From contig CM069442.1 in the NCBI GenBank assembly GCA_035610835.1, positions 36,558,452 through 36,622,451 of the forward strand: DNA of 64,000 bases, written 5' to 3'. The position numbers and the translations under genes are program-made. Each line of letters starts with the position of its first letter. The stretch's first letter is position 1. This document shows, piece after piece, positions 23,219 to 34,697 of the stretch. The stretch comes from Ophiura sarsii. Lineage: Eukaryota > Echinodermata > Ophiuroidea > Amphilepidida > Ophiuridae. The notes beneath the pieces were generated by a model. That model ran no database searches. It saw nothing but the letters and a program-made list of their open reading frames with translations, and was not told where the DNA came from.

Positions 23219-23492
23219 TTTTAACATAACTCTCCGGACCTCTCGTCCTCTCCGCCATCCCACCCTGTTGGGCATTAGGATAGGCATTGCACTTCTTAAG
23301 GTATTTCAGAAAGCTCTCCGCATTACGCCTGGCCATGGTGCAGGCCTTCAGAAAGCTCTCTTTCTGCTCCTGATGCTTGTTGATTTGTTGCATCATCTCC
23401 GGTTCGCTGACCGGCGAGTGATCGCTGCTGCCGCGGCACCAGTCCTCGTCCCTTGTGTACTCCCGCTCCAAGTCCACAAGGACTGATTGCAC
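23219..23492 (-). CDS. TRIO: Trio/Kalirin exon 8 (spectrin repeat)
   Basis: This exon is 274 nt, enters in phase 0 and ends one base into a codon. The acceptor is ataccccatag and the donor is gtaagtaac. The peptide contains LEREYTRDEDWC, then HQEQKESFLKACTMARRNAE and FLKYLKKC. The vertebrate counterparts are LEQEYRRDEDWC and HLEQKEAFLKACTLARRNAE. The serine- and proline-containing loop between them is lineage specific. A 180-bp hairpin MITE sits about 27 bp beyond the donor. Confidence 0.98.
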
Positions 23493-24514
23493 CTATGGGG
23501 TATAAATCAATGTAGAAAAGTTAACCGCTCGCTGCCACCAGGATTCACTCAACAAAATATGTACACATGTCTATAAATTAACACAAATTATGCAAATTTA
23601 GACGATTTCAGAAATTATTCATGCATGCATAATATTGTCCACTATGAACACCATGAGAATGTGACAATGTAGGTGATATGATTACATTCTTATACAAAAA
23701 AGAGACTCGTATTATCATTCCTTATTCTCTTCGACTCTCTCTAAGCCCTCTCAATATAGACTCCACAATATTAATAACAGCTTGTTTGGAATGTCCTGTG
23801 CCCAAATCAACCACTTATACTAGTGTGTAAGGGGGAGAGCATGGATGAATATGGGGTATGGGAAGGGAAAACACCTCATATTCAATAATATTCACGTATC
23901 TAACTTACTTGGTATGCAATAGAAGTATGCCAAGTATACCCTATCGCATATCCATGTGTAAGTTTTAAAAGTCATCAATGCCTTAAAGCTCATTTCTCTG
24001 TCTCTTGACATTGAACTCATCCTTGAAGTGCAACAATTATCCTCATCTTATATTCGGTGTCATCTCACCATCTAAAATTGGAGGTGACATCAGTGTATAT
24101 TCCAATAAATGATGCAATGTATTTCACGACGGATTTTCGGAGATCTCAGGTAGGGTCGATGTGCCGATCAGTCGGTCAGAGGTTTTTTGTTTTGTTTTAA
24201 GGTTTGCAAAAATGTCAAAGGTTTTTCAAGGTTTTTCAAAAGATTTCAAGATTTTTCAATAACAAAATTTTAAAAAAGAATAAAATAAAAGAATGGGTCG
24301 TTCGGGCCTGTAGAATAGTTTTCTTTCCCTTGGCCTACTGGTATCATCAATAAAGATATTGGCTCCCTAAGGCAAAAACAAATAAATTTAAAAAATCTTG
24401 AGGCCGGTCAGTTGATTTTCCTTTTTTTGTGTTTTTTTTTTGCTGACAAATATATCTGACAAACCATGGTTCATATCCAAACAAAATTGGTAAACGTCAA
24501 TTTGACTAATGTTT

Positions 24515-24675
24515 CTAGTGTGATAATAGTTTAAAACAATTTATTTAAGCAAACTTATTCATTTAAAAGCAGAAAATAGTAATATTTTGACAATTTGGGT
24601 AACTTTTAAATCTTAAAAATAAATGAAAATGTGACCCAAATTTGTGAGATTTTGCTGAGAGCAACACAACAACAA
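24515..24675. repeat. Dispersed repeat 'tgtgataatagt...gcaacacaac', copy 2
   Basis: Second copy of the repeat at 12195-12360, with the same end words (tgtgataatagtt, gagagcaacacaac). Confidence 0.6.
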
Positions 24676-24687
24676 CAATTCCCTCTT

Positions 24688-24931
24688 TAGTTTGATAAAT
24701 TCCAAATTGGGGAAGCCTTCTTACAGCAGTGAATGAATACAGAAGGACGCAGGCGAGCTGAAGGCAACAAGCGAGCTGAAGGCAACAAGCGCACTGTGCA
24801 TCATATGCTTGAGATCGCCCAAAATTGTGTGCGTGTGGCCATAATTGCGTGTGAACGATTGGATTACGTTTTCCACGGGGAAAGATAAAAACGAATATTT
24901 CTCTCCGATTTGGAACTGATTAAACTATAAC
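24688..24931. mobile_element. 'agttccaaattggc' foldback MITE, copy 2
   Basis: It begins tagtttgataaattccaaat and ends gatttggaactgattaaact. It stops about 7 bp from the GT of exon 7. The inside has a duplicated gcgagctgaaggcaacaa. Confidence 0.75.
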
Positions 24932-24938
24932 TACTTAC

Positions 24939-25130
24939 CTGTTCTGACGTCTTATAAAAACTAGCAGAGTAATGGAATAATTTCCTCCTGTCCTCTGACT
25001 GCATCACAAGCTGCTGCCAGCGTAATTCAACATTAGCCGCTATACCTTGTATCCTCTCGGCGTCAAAATGTTGCGACTCCAAGAGTTTATAGGCGCCCTC
25101 GTGAAGGCGTATTGCACTTTCCTGAGTTTT
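24939..25130 (-). CDS. TRIO: Trio/Kalirin exon 7 (spectrin repeat)
   Basis: This exon has 64 codons and is in phase 0 at both ends. The acceptor is ctgatcccag and the donor is gtaagtagt. The peptide begins KTQESAIRLHEGAYKLLESQ and ends HYSASFYKTSEQ. The vertebrate proteins read KTHQSALQVQQKAEVLL and NASVAFYKTSEQ. A palindromic MITE end lies about 7 bp inside the intron from the donor, so the transposon insertion comes almost up to the splice site. Confidence 0.97.
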
Positions 25131-25408
25131 CTGGGATCAGACAGAGAAATAAATTATGATTAGGGATTATAAACCGTGTCCAACTGTGAGAAAGGAAAAG
25201 AGCTGGGATTGAAATCATGATATGAAGCCAGATCTGTAACCAGTAACAGGGGACATTGGGGAGAGAACTTTTACAACCTTATGGGCCACTGGGTCCAACA
25301 ACAGTGACCTAAAGTTATAACATTTCCAGTTACAAAATAATTTGTTTGATCTTTTTTTTTAAACTTCAAATAGATAGGTCACAAGATGTTTCAACCAATA
25401 AAATGCCT

Positions 25409-26027
25409 ACCGTATATTCTCTTGCATTTTTTGTTGTTGAAGAGGGCGTTTATTGGGGGCAATTTTCTACTGAAAATACATACCTTTAACCCTAATGCGA
25501 TCCGCGCTTGTGCACATAATCTAATGCACTACCATTGCCACAACACATACTGGTAACCCCCGTTCATCGAACAAATTGTTTTGATTAAATAGCATCTCTT
25601 TCCAAGCCCTATTTCAAGCGCTAGTACCGATAAAACACCATGATTTTGACTTGTTTACATCGCTGAAGAGATTAATTTCCGTTATACAAGGGATTGTTGG
25701 TTCAGACTCTCTAGGTTGCTCAAACATTATTTTTCTACACCACGCCATGTTGAGCGTCATTTGTTACATCGCCGCTGTGTTGTCGATCCAGAACGTGAAT
25801 TGCGCTGCATCTTGCATCATATTTTGACCAATTTTATGGCAAAAAGTCATTTATCTCATGATTTATAGCTAAGAAGCTTAAGTTTGCAGGCAAATTTGGT
25901 TGCATTTTATGACAAGAAAGGTGACCTTCGTGTACCTTAGGTCTATCAACAAGGTTATTTCCATCACAAAAACTAGTGGGGGGGGGGCATTTATTAGATG
26001 GGGAGTGTTTATCAGAGAATATACGGT
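25409..26027. mobile_element. Foldback element with 'accgtatattctc' ends
   Basis: The left end accgtatattctcttg and right end agagaatatacggt are inverted, followed inward by gagggcgtttattgggg and gatggggagtgtttatc. The right end is duplicated in tandem to about 26117. The frame at 25834-26043 is inside it and not conserved. Confidence 0.7.
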
Positions 26028-26401
26028 ATATGAGCATCTGCAAAGGGGGAGCGTTTATCAGAGAATATAGAAATATATGAGCATCTGGTATATACGGTAT
26101 ATGAGCATCTGCAAATGTCTATCTACAGGGTATTTTTTCAACATTTGAAATTCTTGTTGGTGGTTTTGGGATACTTAGTGCGAATTAATTTAAGTTTTCA
26201 CTTGTTGTAGTAGCAGTCAATATGTGTTGGAAAGAATCTGACCAAACTGGTGCTTGCACTGGGGCTGAATTTTGGTGACTGATTGGAATGAGTATTGACT
26301 TTACACTCGGAAATCACTTCCAGATTATTGCAGCATACTCTTCTAACCCATTATGAAGACCACTATATAGATATGATTCGCATCAAGTAAAGTTGACCTA
26401 C

Positions 26402-26521
26402 CTCAATTGCTAATTCAAACTGCTGATGTTCCCGCTGTAACGTCTCCGCTTCTTCGAGCGAGTTGGGTACCGCCGTGACAACCAGCAACATTTTCTCGGC
26501 AGTATTGATCCAACTTTCAAC
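26402..26521 (-). CDS. TRIO: Trio/Kalirin exon 6 (spectrin repeat)
   Basis: This exon has 40 codons and is in phase 0 at both ends. The acceptor is ttaatgtttag and the donor is gtaggtcaac. The peptide starts VESWINTAEKMLL and includes SLEEAETLQREHQQFELAIE. The vertebrate equivalent is VLGWIRNGESML followed by [20 protein letters not shown]. The tryptophan and the EAExLQREHxQF helix are well conserved. Confidence 0.97.
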
Positions 26522-26618
26522 CTAAACATTAATAATGAAAGAGGAAAATAAGTTAAATAACACTGATAGGACGACTAAATATTTTGGCAGCAGAATAATC
26601 ACCTTTCAACCAACATGA

Positions 26619-26878
26619 TTAACACTTTCCACGCGGCAGGCATCTGCAGACGACACTTCCAAAATTTCACAAAATGTTTGAAAAATGTCAACATTATTGA
26701 ATTTCATCACCATATTTGAAATCACCATGAGAAATGCATTGAAATTAGTACAAATATGCCTAGTATAATAATAATAATAATAATAATAATCCTTGAGATA
26801 GACTTTGAAAGTTGGAAAAGGTTTCTGAAAAATCTGTTTTGTACATGGTAAAACTAATAGCTGCGTCGAAAGTGTTAA
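26619..26878. mobile_element. TTAA-flanked MITE, copy 3
   Basis: It runs from ttaacactttccacgcggca to gcgtcgaaagtgttaa. An ATA/ATT microsatellite replaces the usual tggttcagta block in the body. It lies just upstream of exon 6. Confidence 0.92.
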
Positions 26879-27479
26879 TAATGGAAAAAGTGGAAGAGGT
26901 AGAAAAATATTGATGTGATATTTTGTCTGCGATATTAATACAATTATTATTTGAATTTGAAAATGGGGATTTATTCCCACATAGAAATCAGGGTCAACGC
27001 GTTCCTTTTATGTACCATGGTTCCGTGGGGTTGGAGGTGAATCTTTGAAAACAGCACCTTTTTGTGGAGAAAAAAATCACCCTATTCTGTTCTAGTTTAG
27101 TTTTGACAAACCAATTGGCATGGAGAGGCAGAAAGCAAAGGACGCCGCAACGAACTACTTTAGGGGTTAATTATACAATATCAACACATATTGAGACCTG
27201 TGAGCCAACAAAGTTAACAAACAAACTAAATAATTTACAGTAACCCGCTAGTTGTACTTGTTTGTGTACTATTTTTGGATCGGCCAGACATACCCTCTTG
27301 ACTTATACATAATGCATGTCTCTGTCGGTTTACTAAGATGTCACCTCTATTACAGCTATGTGTGACTTGACAGCAGACGACCCATCTAACCATCTAACTT
27401 TTCAAATATCACTTTGAATTGCTCTACTTCCGAGCAGGCATCATAACTTTCCTTTAACTGTAACAGCCCGGTGTAAATT

Positions 27480-27960
27480 GTTTGTTTGTTTAATCTTTCT
27501 TTATTGAGGGTAAACAGCTTCAGTGTCAAGCACTGCTTTCCAAGCAGGCCCTCATCATACAGAAAATAATACAATATTTACAAAGATATGTTCAACTATT
27601 TACACATAATACATGAATCAAACAGAAATAGCAAAATAATATAATTAAGAAGTACTTTGCACACAATTAGAGTCCGTTAATCTTAGACTTAAATTGGTGC
27701 ACGGTCATGTTCTCCAGTTCAATTCTGACTGCTGCTGGTAGGCTATTCCAGGCATATGCTGCCCTAACATGAAATGTGCGCAAGCCTGAATTGGATTTAA
27801 ATTTTGGCACAGCCAATGTATTACTGGTGTGTGGTGTCGAAGTGATTATATAACATCCCCTGGTAACTGGATCACTCGCCTTTTGGTGTGATGGTTCACG
27901 CCATAGACTTACAGAGATCCATTTAATGTGGCCTAGCAAATAGGAAAACTCTCATCTTCT
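27480..27960 (-). mobile_element. LINE 3' end fragment
   Basis: The minus-strand frame ending at 27667 reads VPKFKSNSGLRTFHVRAAYA, then WNSLPAAVRIE and HQFKSKINGL. This is the characteristic C-terminal tail of non-LTR retrotransposon reverse transcriptases of animals (the F-x-V-RAA-x-x-WNSLP motif). A 3' untranslated part with caataaagaaagattaaa follows. Only the tail is present, so it is a truncated copy. The subfamily (CR1/L2/RTE-like) cannot be settled from this piece. Confidence 0.85.
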
Positions 27961-28559
27961 TGATACTAGATAACATGACTTGAATATCATAAGCCTTTTA
28001 ACACATAGCATATAACCAAATCATCATTGGGTGTATTCTAATACAGTCATTTTAAATGAATGAAAAAGATAACTCATCACACATGGAAGTGATCCATTCC
28101 TGGTTTTGGCAATTGATTATCCTAGAAACCGTTATTTCACCTACAGAACATGGGCATCTAACTGGTCATCAATTGATCATCTGCTTAGTGTGAAAAGGCT
28201 TATTAATTAAGAGCCGTCTGAGAACCAATGTTTTATTAATTAAACGTAATATTTTCGGGGCTGACTTTCATTCAAACTACAAGGAAGAAAGTAATCAAGG
28301 AAAGTTGGGACAAAGAAAATTGCATTTGGCTGTGACTGGATTTGAACCCAGGAATTGATAGAACCCTGCTTGTATTTAAAAATAAATTGAGTTTTGCTTG
28401 TCAGGGCCAGGTAATGTTCAATTCAGGTAAACAGAAAATATGTTCTCAGAATAAATTGGATAAATCATGTGTATTTACAAAGTTGTGCGAGCTACGAGCC
28501 TCACCAGAGTGGATATCTTGTCAAAACTTTCACTGCCTTTTCTTAACAACTCCACCTAC

Positions 28560-28760
28560 CTGTTCGGCTTCAATCTCAAAGTGTCTGAGATTCCTGCACT
28601 GTTCCAGCCGGACCCTCCTCACCTCTGCTACATCTTCCAGCTCTAGATACACATCCTTGATGTCGTCTAATAGCACCTGTATGCGTGTCTGAGCTGTGTA
28701 CTGACCACTAGCCATGATCTCGACACCTGTGGACTCGATCATCTGCAGAAGGTCACGACC
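28560..28760 (-). CDS. TRIO: Trio/Kalirin exon 5 (spectrin repeat)
   Basis: This exon has 67 codons and is in phase 0 at both ends. The acceptor is ccgccaccag and the donor is gtaggtgga. The peptide starts GRDLLQMIESTGVEIM and contains RRVRLEQCRNLRHFEIEAEQ. This matches vertebrate GQDLLQYVNEVQASGVEL and HLEQCVQLRHLQAEVKQ closely. The LEQC-x-x-LRHF motif is the third-helix signature repeated along this array. Confidence 0.95.
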
Positions 28761-28818
28761 CTGGTGGCGGAATATGATCAGTGTTAGCTGGCACAAGTAT
28801 CATCAGCAGATAATTTGT

Positions 28819-29238
28819 TTAAAGGAGGTGTCCCGCAAACACAACATTATGCATTATATGGTAGACAAATAATTGTCGAGCCCAAATCGCGTAGTTACAT
28901 AGACCGACACATCATACTAATTATAAAAACGAATAAAAACTACCATAACTCAACATGCAACATTTAAAATTTGCGGCGATCGAAAGCCCCGATGTCGATG
29001 ACGTCACGATTATTGGTGCTTAAATTTGCGCAGGTACATTGTACAACTATGACTTCATCGACACACGGGACTTTCGATCGCCGCGAATTTTAAAAATGGC
29101 ATGTTGAGAGATGGCACTGTGTATTTGTTTTTGTGATAAGTATGATGATTTGTTCTATATGATTACGCAATATGGGCTCGATAATTATTTTCCTAACATA
29201 TAATGCACAATGTTGTGCTTGCGGGACACCTCCTTTAA
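28819..29238. mobile_element. Long near-perfect palindromic element, copy 1
   Basis: Both halves are inverted copies over about 190 bp each: ttaaaggaggtgtcccgcaa at the left and ttgcgggacacctcctttaa at the right. The centre carries gcggcgatcgaaag and ctttcgatcgccgc. A related copy is at 57198-57620 and a shorter one at 43486-43777. Confidence 0.9.
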
Positions 29239-30646
29239 GAATGATCAAAACTATAGTAGATTCATAGACATTTGCCGGTGTACCATTTACATATAGGTAA
29301 TATCTTCCAATTGAGGGGAGGCATCTAATCATTGACACATATGGTTCTATGATTCCCTGTGTCTTGAATCAAATCCTAGGTAGTTGATATCCAGAACAGT
29401 GACACAAAGTTATCTTGTGCGTCGTCCAAATTGATTTTCTTTCTAATTCAATCCTCATTTATACAAGAAAGATTAAAACTTAATAAAGAAATAATAATCA
29501 ATGTGTCACTTGATAAGATTGCATGTTTGAATAGCGCACTACAGTCCTCAAAATAAGTAACTGACCAGGTAATAAATATGCTCTCAACTCCAAAACTCCT
29601 ACGTAAAATGATTAGCAGATGAAGTTGTAAGGAAATTTATTGTCTTTAATTTGAGATATTACACGTGAAGATTGAATGAATACTAACTCAGTTATATGCC
29701 CTAAACTAAAACAAATCCGTTTTTCATTTTAACATTTCGTTCGTCTACACGCAGCCTCGGAATAGCAACATACAGATTATTGATTAACTGGTAGCGACAA
29801 CTCACGGGTCACACTGTCCCGCGTGTTCAAAACCTAAGTGTTAAAATGTAAACGGCACTTTGTTATATCCTTTTCAATGTCGCGTTCTTATTAACCAATC
29901 TTAATGAATATTGTATCAAGTTAAAGAGGAGAAATATCTTTACAACTTTATTATTTAATATTTTTATGTAGGAGCTATAGTTTTAGAGTTAAGGGTATAT
30001 TTATTACCTGGTCAGTTACTTATTTTGAGGACTGTATTTGCTCAGCTAGTTTAAATTTATGCATGGACGCAGGATATCTGTGGATGAGTTGCTTCAAGCT
30101 TCGAAATCCATTATATCGCAGCGCAAACAATAACATCTTAATGATGCTGATATTGTCGTGATTGGTCCACTGTGTTTCCTCTGATGTAAAATGGAATAGT
30201 TCCAAATCAATAACCGATCGGCCAATATTTATGAATCTGGGTGAAAAATGCAACCCATATCAGCCATATGAGATGCAGCACATCAAAAAGGGGATTTTTT
30301 CATTGATCAGTTATCCAATGTGTGTTTTTCAACATATAGGTCAAAACGGACAGAAAAAATACAGAAACTAATAAGAATTTAGAGTCATTTTCACTCGTAA
30401 AATCTGAGCGCCTTGATAAATTTGGTGTAATTTAAAAGCTTAGAAAGTGCTCTCAGAGCACACATAATAAACTCAAAATTGACTTCACCTGCAAAGCCCC
30501 CCCCCCCCCCCCCCCTTGATGTGCTGCATCACATATGTACCTACCCTTTTCTACGAGTAGGAGTAAACACTGGTATCAAGTTTATATTTTAGATGAGATG
30601 TAGTATTGGGAAGTTTGGTCTTATTTTTAGGCTAATCCAGGCTTAC

Positions 30647-30790
30647 CTTCTGTATGAGTTGTACTGTTTTATCTTGTATCCCATCAAAGAATTCCAAGTG
30701 ATCTTTCAGCATAAAATCAGCCGTATCCACATCAAAATTATAGTCTGCAGATGACATCTGGCCTGTCCATATGGGCAGCTGACTAGACAA
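30647..30790 (-). CDS. TRIO: Trio/Kalirin exon 4 (spectrin repeat)
   Basis: This exon has 48 codons and is in phase 0 at both ends. The acceptor is ttttcattacag and the donor is gtaagcctg. The peptide begins LSSQLPIWTGQMSSADYNFD and ends DKTVQLIQK. It corresponds to the vertebrate segment around [20 protein letters not shown]. Divergence from vertebrates is higher than in the neighbouring exons. The call rests on position, phase and the D-x(2)-A-D-x(2)-L helix pattern. Confidence 0.88.
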
Positions 30791-31036
30791 CTGTAATGAA
30801 AATGAACAAATATAAATGAACAAATATAAACTTAGCTTGCCTTGCTGAATCCCTGTAGTGGTTTATTTATAAGTGTCAAGACGGTCCGCAATTACATATT
30901 TTTCTTGACAGTTATTTCTAGGTTGATCGAAGAACCAGAATATGAAAAAGATTGCATGAATGACATGCAATTTGTAGGACCTTCTTTTTGAAATCTTCCA
31001 TCTGGTTTTGAATAAAACTACAGGTGAGATTCATAT

Positions 31037-31421
31037 CCGGGGGGGGGGGGCACTCAACTTTTTTGGGGGTAGGGATGTGCCGCACAGGGTCTCAAAAAGG
31101 GGGGCTATAGAACTGAACTGAGTGGATTTTATGCCGAAAAATAGGGTCTTAGGAACTGATTTTTCAAAAAAGTAGGTCTTGAGAACTGGCCTATAGTTCA
31201 ATTTTGATTAGCAAGAACGCAATTTTTTGATTTTTTGGGGGGTTTTAGAACGCAAAATTTCGTGATTTCTGAATTTTCAATAAAATGGGGGTCTTAAGAA
31301 CTGATCCAGGCTCAAAAGGGGGGTCATAAGAGCTAGCAGCAGAGGGTGAAAAAGGGGGTCTTCAGCGCGGCACATACCTATACCCTTTTCCAATGTCAGT
31401 GCCCCCCCCCCCCCCCCCCGG
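31037..31421. mobile_element. G-tract-ended MITE with exact 8-bp TSD
   Basis: ATTCATAT is duplicated at 31029-31036 and 31422-31429. The ends are ccggggggggggg and its complement, with subterminal gggatgtgccgc / gcggcacatacc. The body repeats ggtcttaagaactga-type words. The 8-bp duplication suggests a hAT-type origin. Confidence 0.88.
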
Positions 31422-31697
31422 ATTCATATATTATGCTTCACTATATTCAAAGCTTCTTCCATCCCATCCATGGATCACCTTTCCTGATGATAACATACCA
31501 CAGTTGTTTTTTAATCCAGTGTTATCGAGGCATGTATTTAAATGCAGGTGTTCTCTCTAAAGTAAATACAACCACTGTGCATGATTTTTATTTATCAAAA
31601 ATTACTGAGGTATTAAAATAAACCCCTTAATAACAGCAGTAGAACATATCGAGGGCTTGAAACCAGAAACGCCTATATCCATTTTGGAGAAAAGAAG

Positions 31698-32050
31698 TTA
31701 AAGGTAGATGACCCGATCACATTTTCGTAACACAGAATTATTTCAAACATACGGAGATTTTCATATCATATGAAAGCTCGTATTTTTCTCATCATCATAC
31801 TGAAATTTGACGGCCTAATTCGGTATAATGACAGAGAAATCGACGAAATAGCGTTGAATTACCGCGAATGGTGGTTACCACCGATATAGTTTGTGTACTA
31901 CTCAATGGGTACAGTTCACAGCATCTTGTGCGTCTAAAATAAGAACGATAATAGCTATGCATCTCAAATTTTGGGACACGACGTTTTTAAGGATGACCTT
32001 TCATGTAGAATAGAAAACTTCAAGTTGAAAATCGGAACATCTACCTTTAA
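31698..32050. mobile_element. MITE with 13-bp TTAA-type termini
   Basis: The perfect terminal pair is ttaaaggtagatg and catctacctttaa, with about 327 bp of non-coding sequence between, in the intron before exon 3's downstream neighbour. Confidence 0.75.
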
Positions 32051-32325
32051 GCCCAAAGGTTTGAATGTTGATATTGTGTCTATGAAAAAAGTGACTATGG
32101 CCGATAATGAATACTAGAGGGTGCACAAGGTAGGTCAAAAGTGTTTATGTCCATAACATTTTTGACATATAGCTATTATCAAATTTTAAAATTTGTTTTT
32201 CTCAAAATGCCATTTATGGACATAGCAGGGTCTGGTTTTAAGCCCTTGATATGCATTAAACAGTAAAAGACATTGGTGTCTAGAAATAGTATATCATCAG
32301 ATATATTTGCATTTATATCACTAAC

Positions 32326-32503
32326 CTCTAGGGCATCTCGTTCAAAGTTTCTTAGCCGCAAGCACAGATCAAGTTTAAGGCGTCGAGTGGCCCATAAGTC
32401 ATCCAGTTTTCTCCTGCCGTCCTCTAGATTCCTTAAGATGCCTTCTAAATGTGCGCATGCACCGCTGTGATTCACTTTGTTGTTGCTCTCCATGGTGATT
32501 TGC
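32326..32503 (-). CDS. TRIO: Trio/Kalirin exon 3 (spectrin repeat linker and first helix)
   Basis: This exon is 178 nt. Its first base completes an Arg codon with the AG of exon 2, and it ends in phase 0 before gttagtg. The peptide reads QITMESNNKVNHSGACAHLE, then a helix with DDLWATRRLKLDLCLRLRNF. The vertebrate equivalent is the SSSISHIESVLQQLDDAQ...RKIKLDIFLQLRIFEQ segment. An internal ATG gives a long frame here, but it is not a start: the conserved frame continues upstream across the acceptor. Confidence 0.94.
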
Positions 32504-32596
32504 CTGGTGACAGCAACAGATGGGAATTAGGATTAAAACATTGTGGGACAAAGTCATAGAGGAAGGTGGTTCAATTAGGCTCTTTTAAGACACTAA

Positions 32597-34368
32597 AGGC
32601 CCTGTCACACCATAGCGTATGGCCTGAACGTGGCCTGAACGTATGCAGACGTATTCAAAAAATAGCTCGAAAATTGTCAGAGTCTGAGAACGTCCAAGAA
32701 CGTCCAACTTCCCAACGAATTGCGTCAACATCGGTGATGGAATGGACGTATCTATAGCGTATTAAACGCATACATAGAGTATGACTAACGTATTGATAGC
32801 GTATCACTAACTTATAACAAACTTATGACAGCGTATCACAGCGTATGCGAACGGCGAGCGTATGACCAACGTATTCGTATCGTATGTCTGCCGTGCTCGA
32901 CGTATCCTCAGCGTATCCTCGGCGTATCCTCGGCGTATCCTCGGCGTACAACGAACACGTGACTTATGCCGTTGCAGAAATTGAGTTTCGTACACGGCGG
33001 GACAAGTGTTGCCAGTTCAAATAAACGCAGCCTAGATGATAACTATTAAAATATCTAGAAGGGTAAATCTATATGTCCAACCTACAACTTAAGACGATTA
33101 ACGTACCTCTAACGTATGTCAGCGTATGTCTAACGTATGTCAGCGTTTGTCAACGTATGTCTAACGTACCACGAACCTATCGGGAACTTATGCAGAACAT
33201 AAGTTAAGCACACGTTGAGTACGTCGAGAAATTTTGAACATGCTCAATAATTTTTCGCGGGCTCGACGTGTTCCAAATGTTCACAACGTATCACAGCGTG
33301 CTCTTAACGTATATGACGTATCCTAAACTTACCCCTAACTTGTATCAGCGTACACCAACGTACGCCAACGTATTTTTCGATATTTCGCATACGTTGTTAT
33401 ACGTTCAGGCGATACGCCATGGTGTGACAGGGCGACCGTACAGCTAGCGCGCATTCGGCGTTTTGGGAACTTATGGAGGGTTTGAGTATATAAATGGGTC
33501 CCTTGAGTATCTCATCCTCACTTCTTCATGGTCTGTCTTAAGCCTTCTTGCTTTATCCTCCTCGGCCTCGGCCCCTGGTTGCTTGCTTCTTCTTGGGAGG
33601 CATGTTAACTGCTTGATGACATCGGCGGGAATGATGTAATGTGAGATCGGCGCGGTATTTATACGTGCTACAGCGGCATAATAAGCCACGTGTTCGTTGT
33701 ACGTCGAGGATACGCTGACGATAGGTCGAACACGGCAGACATACGCTACGAATACGTTAAGTATACGCTAAGCATACGTTAGTCATACGCTCGCATACGC
33801 TGTGATATGCTGTCATGAGTATGTTATAAGTTAGTGATACGCTATCAATACGTTAGTCATAAGCTATGTATACGTTCAATACGCTATGGATACGCTATGG
33901 ATACGTGACAGGGCCTTACACGATCGCCCGGCATAAGGTGAATACGTGAGAATACGTCGAAACTCGTTGGAAATATGTCAGGCATACGTTAGCCATACGG
34001 CACATATATGTTGTCAACTCGTTGGCTGTACGTTTCCCCCAGCCTACGTTCATCAACGTATACCAACTTACGAGTAATGTACGAGTAACGTACCACTAAC
34101 GTATGTCAGCGTATGTCAACGTATATTTAACGTACCACAAACTTACCGGGAACTTATGCAGAACGTATTAAGCACACGTTGAGTACGTCGAGACATTTTG
34201 AGCATGCTCAATATTTTTTCGTGGTCCAAATTGTCACAGCGTATCCCAGCGTGCTCTTAACGTAAACGACGTATCCCCAACGTACCCCTAACTTATATCA
34301 GCGTACGCCAACGTATTTTTCGATATTTCGCATACGTTGAGGCGATACGTTATGGTGTGACAGGGCCT
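32597..34368. mobile_element. Composite PIF/Harbinger-like element
   Basis: The outer ends aggccctgtcacaccatagc and tatggtgtgacagggcct are inverted, flanked on both sides by TAA (32594-32596 and 34369-34371), the 3-bp target size of PIF/Harbinger elements. A further inward terminus (atggtgtgacagggc) is at 33432 and another (gtgacagggcc) at 33914. The array is therefore several element halves joined together. The interior is saturated with cgtatgtcagcgtatg-type words. Blocks near 33090-33400 and 34050-34340 are direct repeats, while 33690-33914 is the reverse of 32597-32970. Confidence 0.85.
33553..33603 (-). CDS. Short basic peptide remnant inside the Harbinger-like element
   Basis: On the minus strand an ATG at 33603 opens a 16-codon frame, MPPKKKQATRGRGRGG, ending in TAA. 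Such lysine/RGRG starts are common in nuclear DNA-binding proteins encoded by transposons, so this may be the first bit of a lost Myb-like or transposase gene. An overlapping longer frame (33471-33689) is in another phase and is not recognised. It may be chance. Confidence 0.3.
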   Translation of the reverse strand: MPPKKKQATRGRGRGG

Positions 34369-34375
34369 TAAAGTG

Positions 34376-34534
34376 TTAAAACACTTTCCACTAGGCATGT
34401 TTGTGATTATTTCAATGCATTTCTCATGGTGATTCCAAATATGGTAATGAAATTTAAAATTTTTGAAATTTTTGAAACATTGTGTGAAGTTTTAGAATGT
34501 TGTCTGCAGACGCCTGCCACATGGAAAGTGTTAA
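34376..34534. mobile_element. TTAA-flanked MITE, copy 4 (short)
   Basis: The left end ttaaaacactttccactagg goes straight into gatta-tttcaatgcatttctc, so about 90 bp of body is deleted. The right end ccacatggaaagtgttaa is complete. It begins within 10 bp of the end of the Harbinger-like element. Confidence 0.85.
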
Positions 34535-34626
34535 AGTCAATTCAAACTAATAATATGCTCGGATACCATTCCTGTGGCAATATGGGTTAATAAGATAACT
34601 AAATGAAACATTGATTTCTGATCAAT

Positions 34627-34697
34627 GAAGTCTTGTTGGGATTCTAATACGGTTGCTATATAAAGTCTTGTTGGGATCCTCATACAGTTGCTATCAT
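34627..34697. repeat. Tandem duplication aagtcttgttggga
   Basis: Two units of about 42 bp share aagtcttgttgggat.ct and atac.gttgctat. Intronic, with no coding sense. Confidence 0.7.

Noticed and set aside
27386..27574. Minus-strand frame between exons 5 and 6 as a possible extra spectrin exon
   Set aside because: Exons 5 and 6 join in phase and match the vertebrate protein directly; this segment begins in a LINE 3' untranslated region and has no spectrin match.
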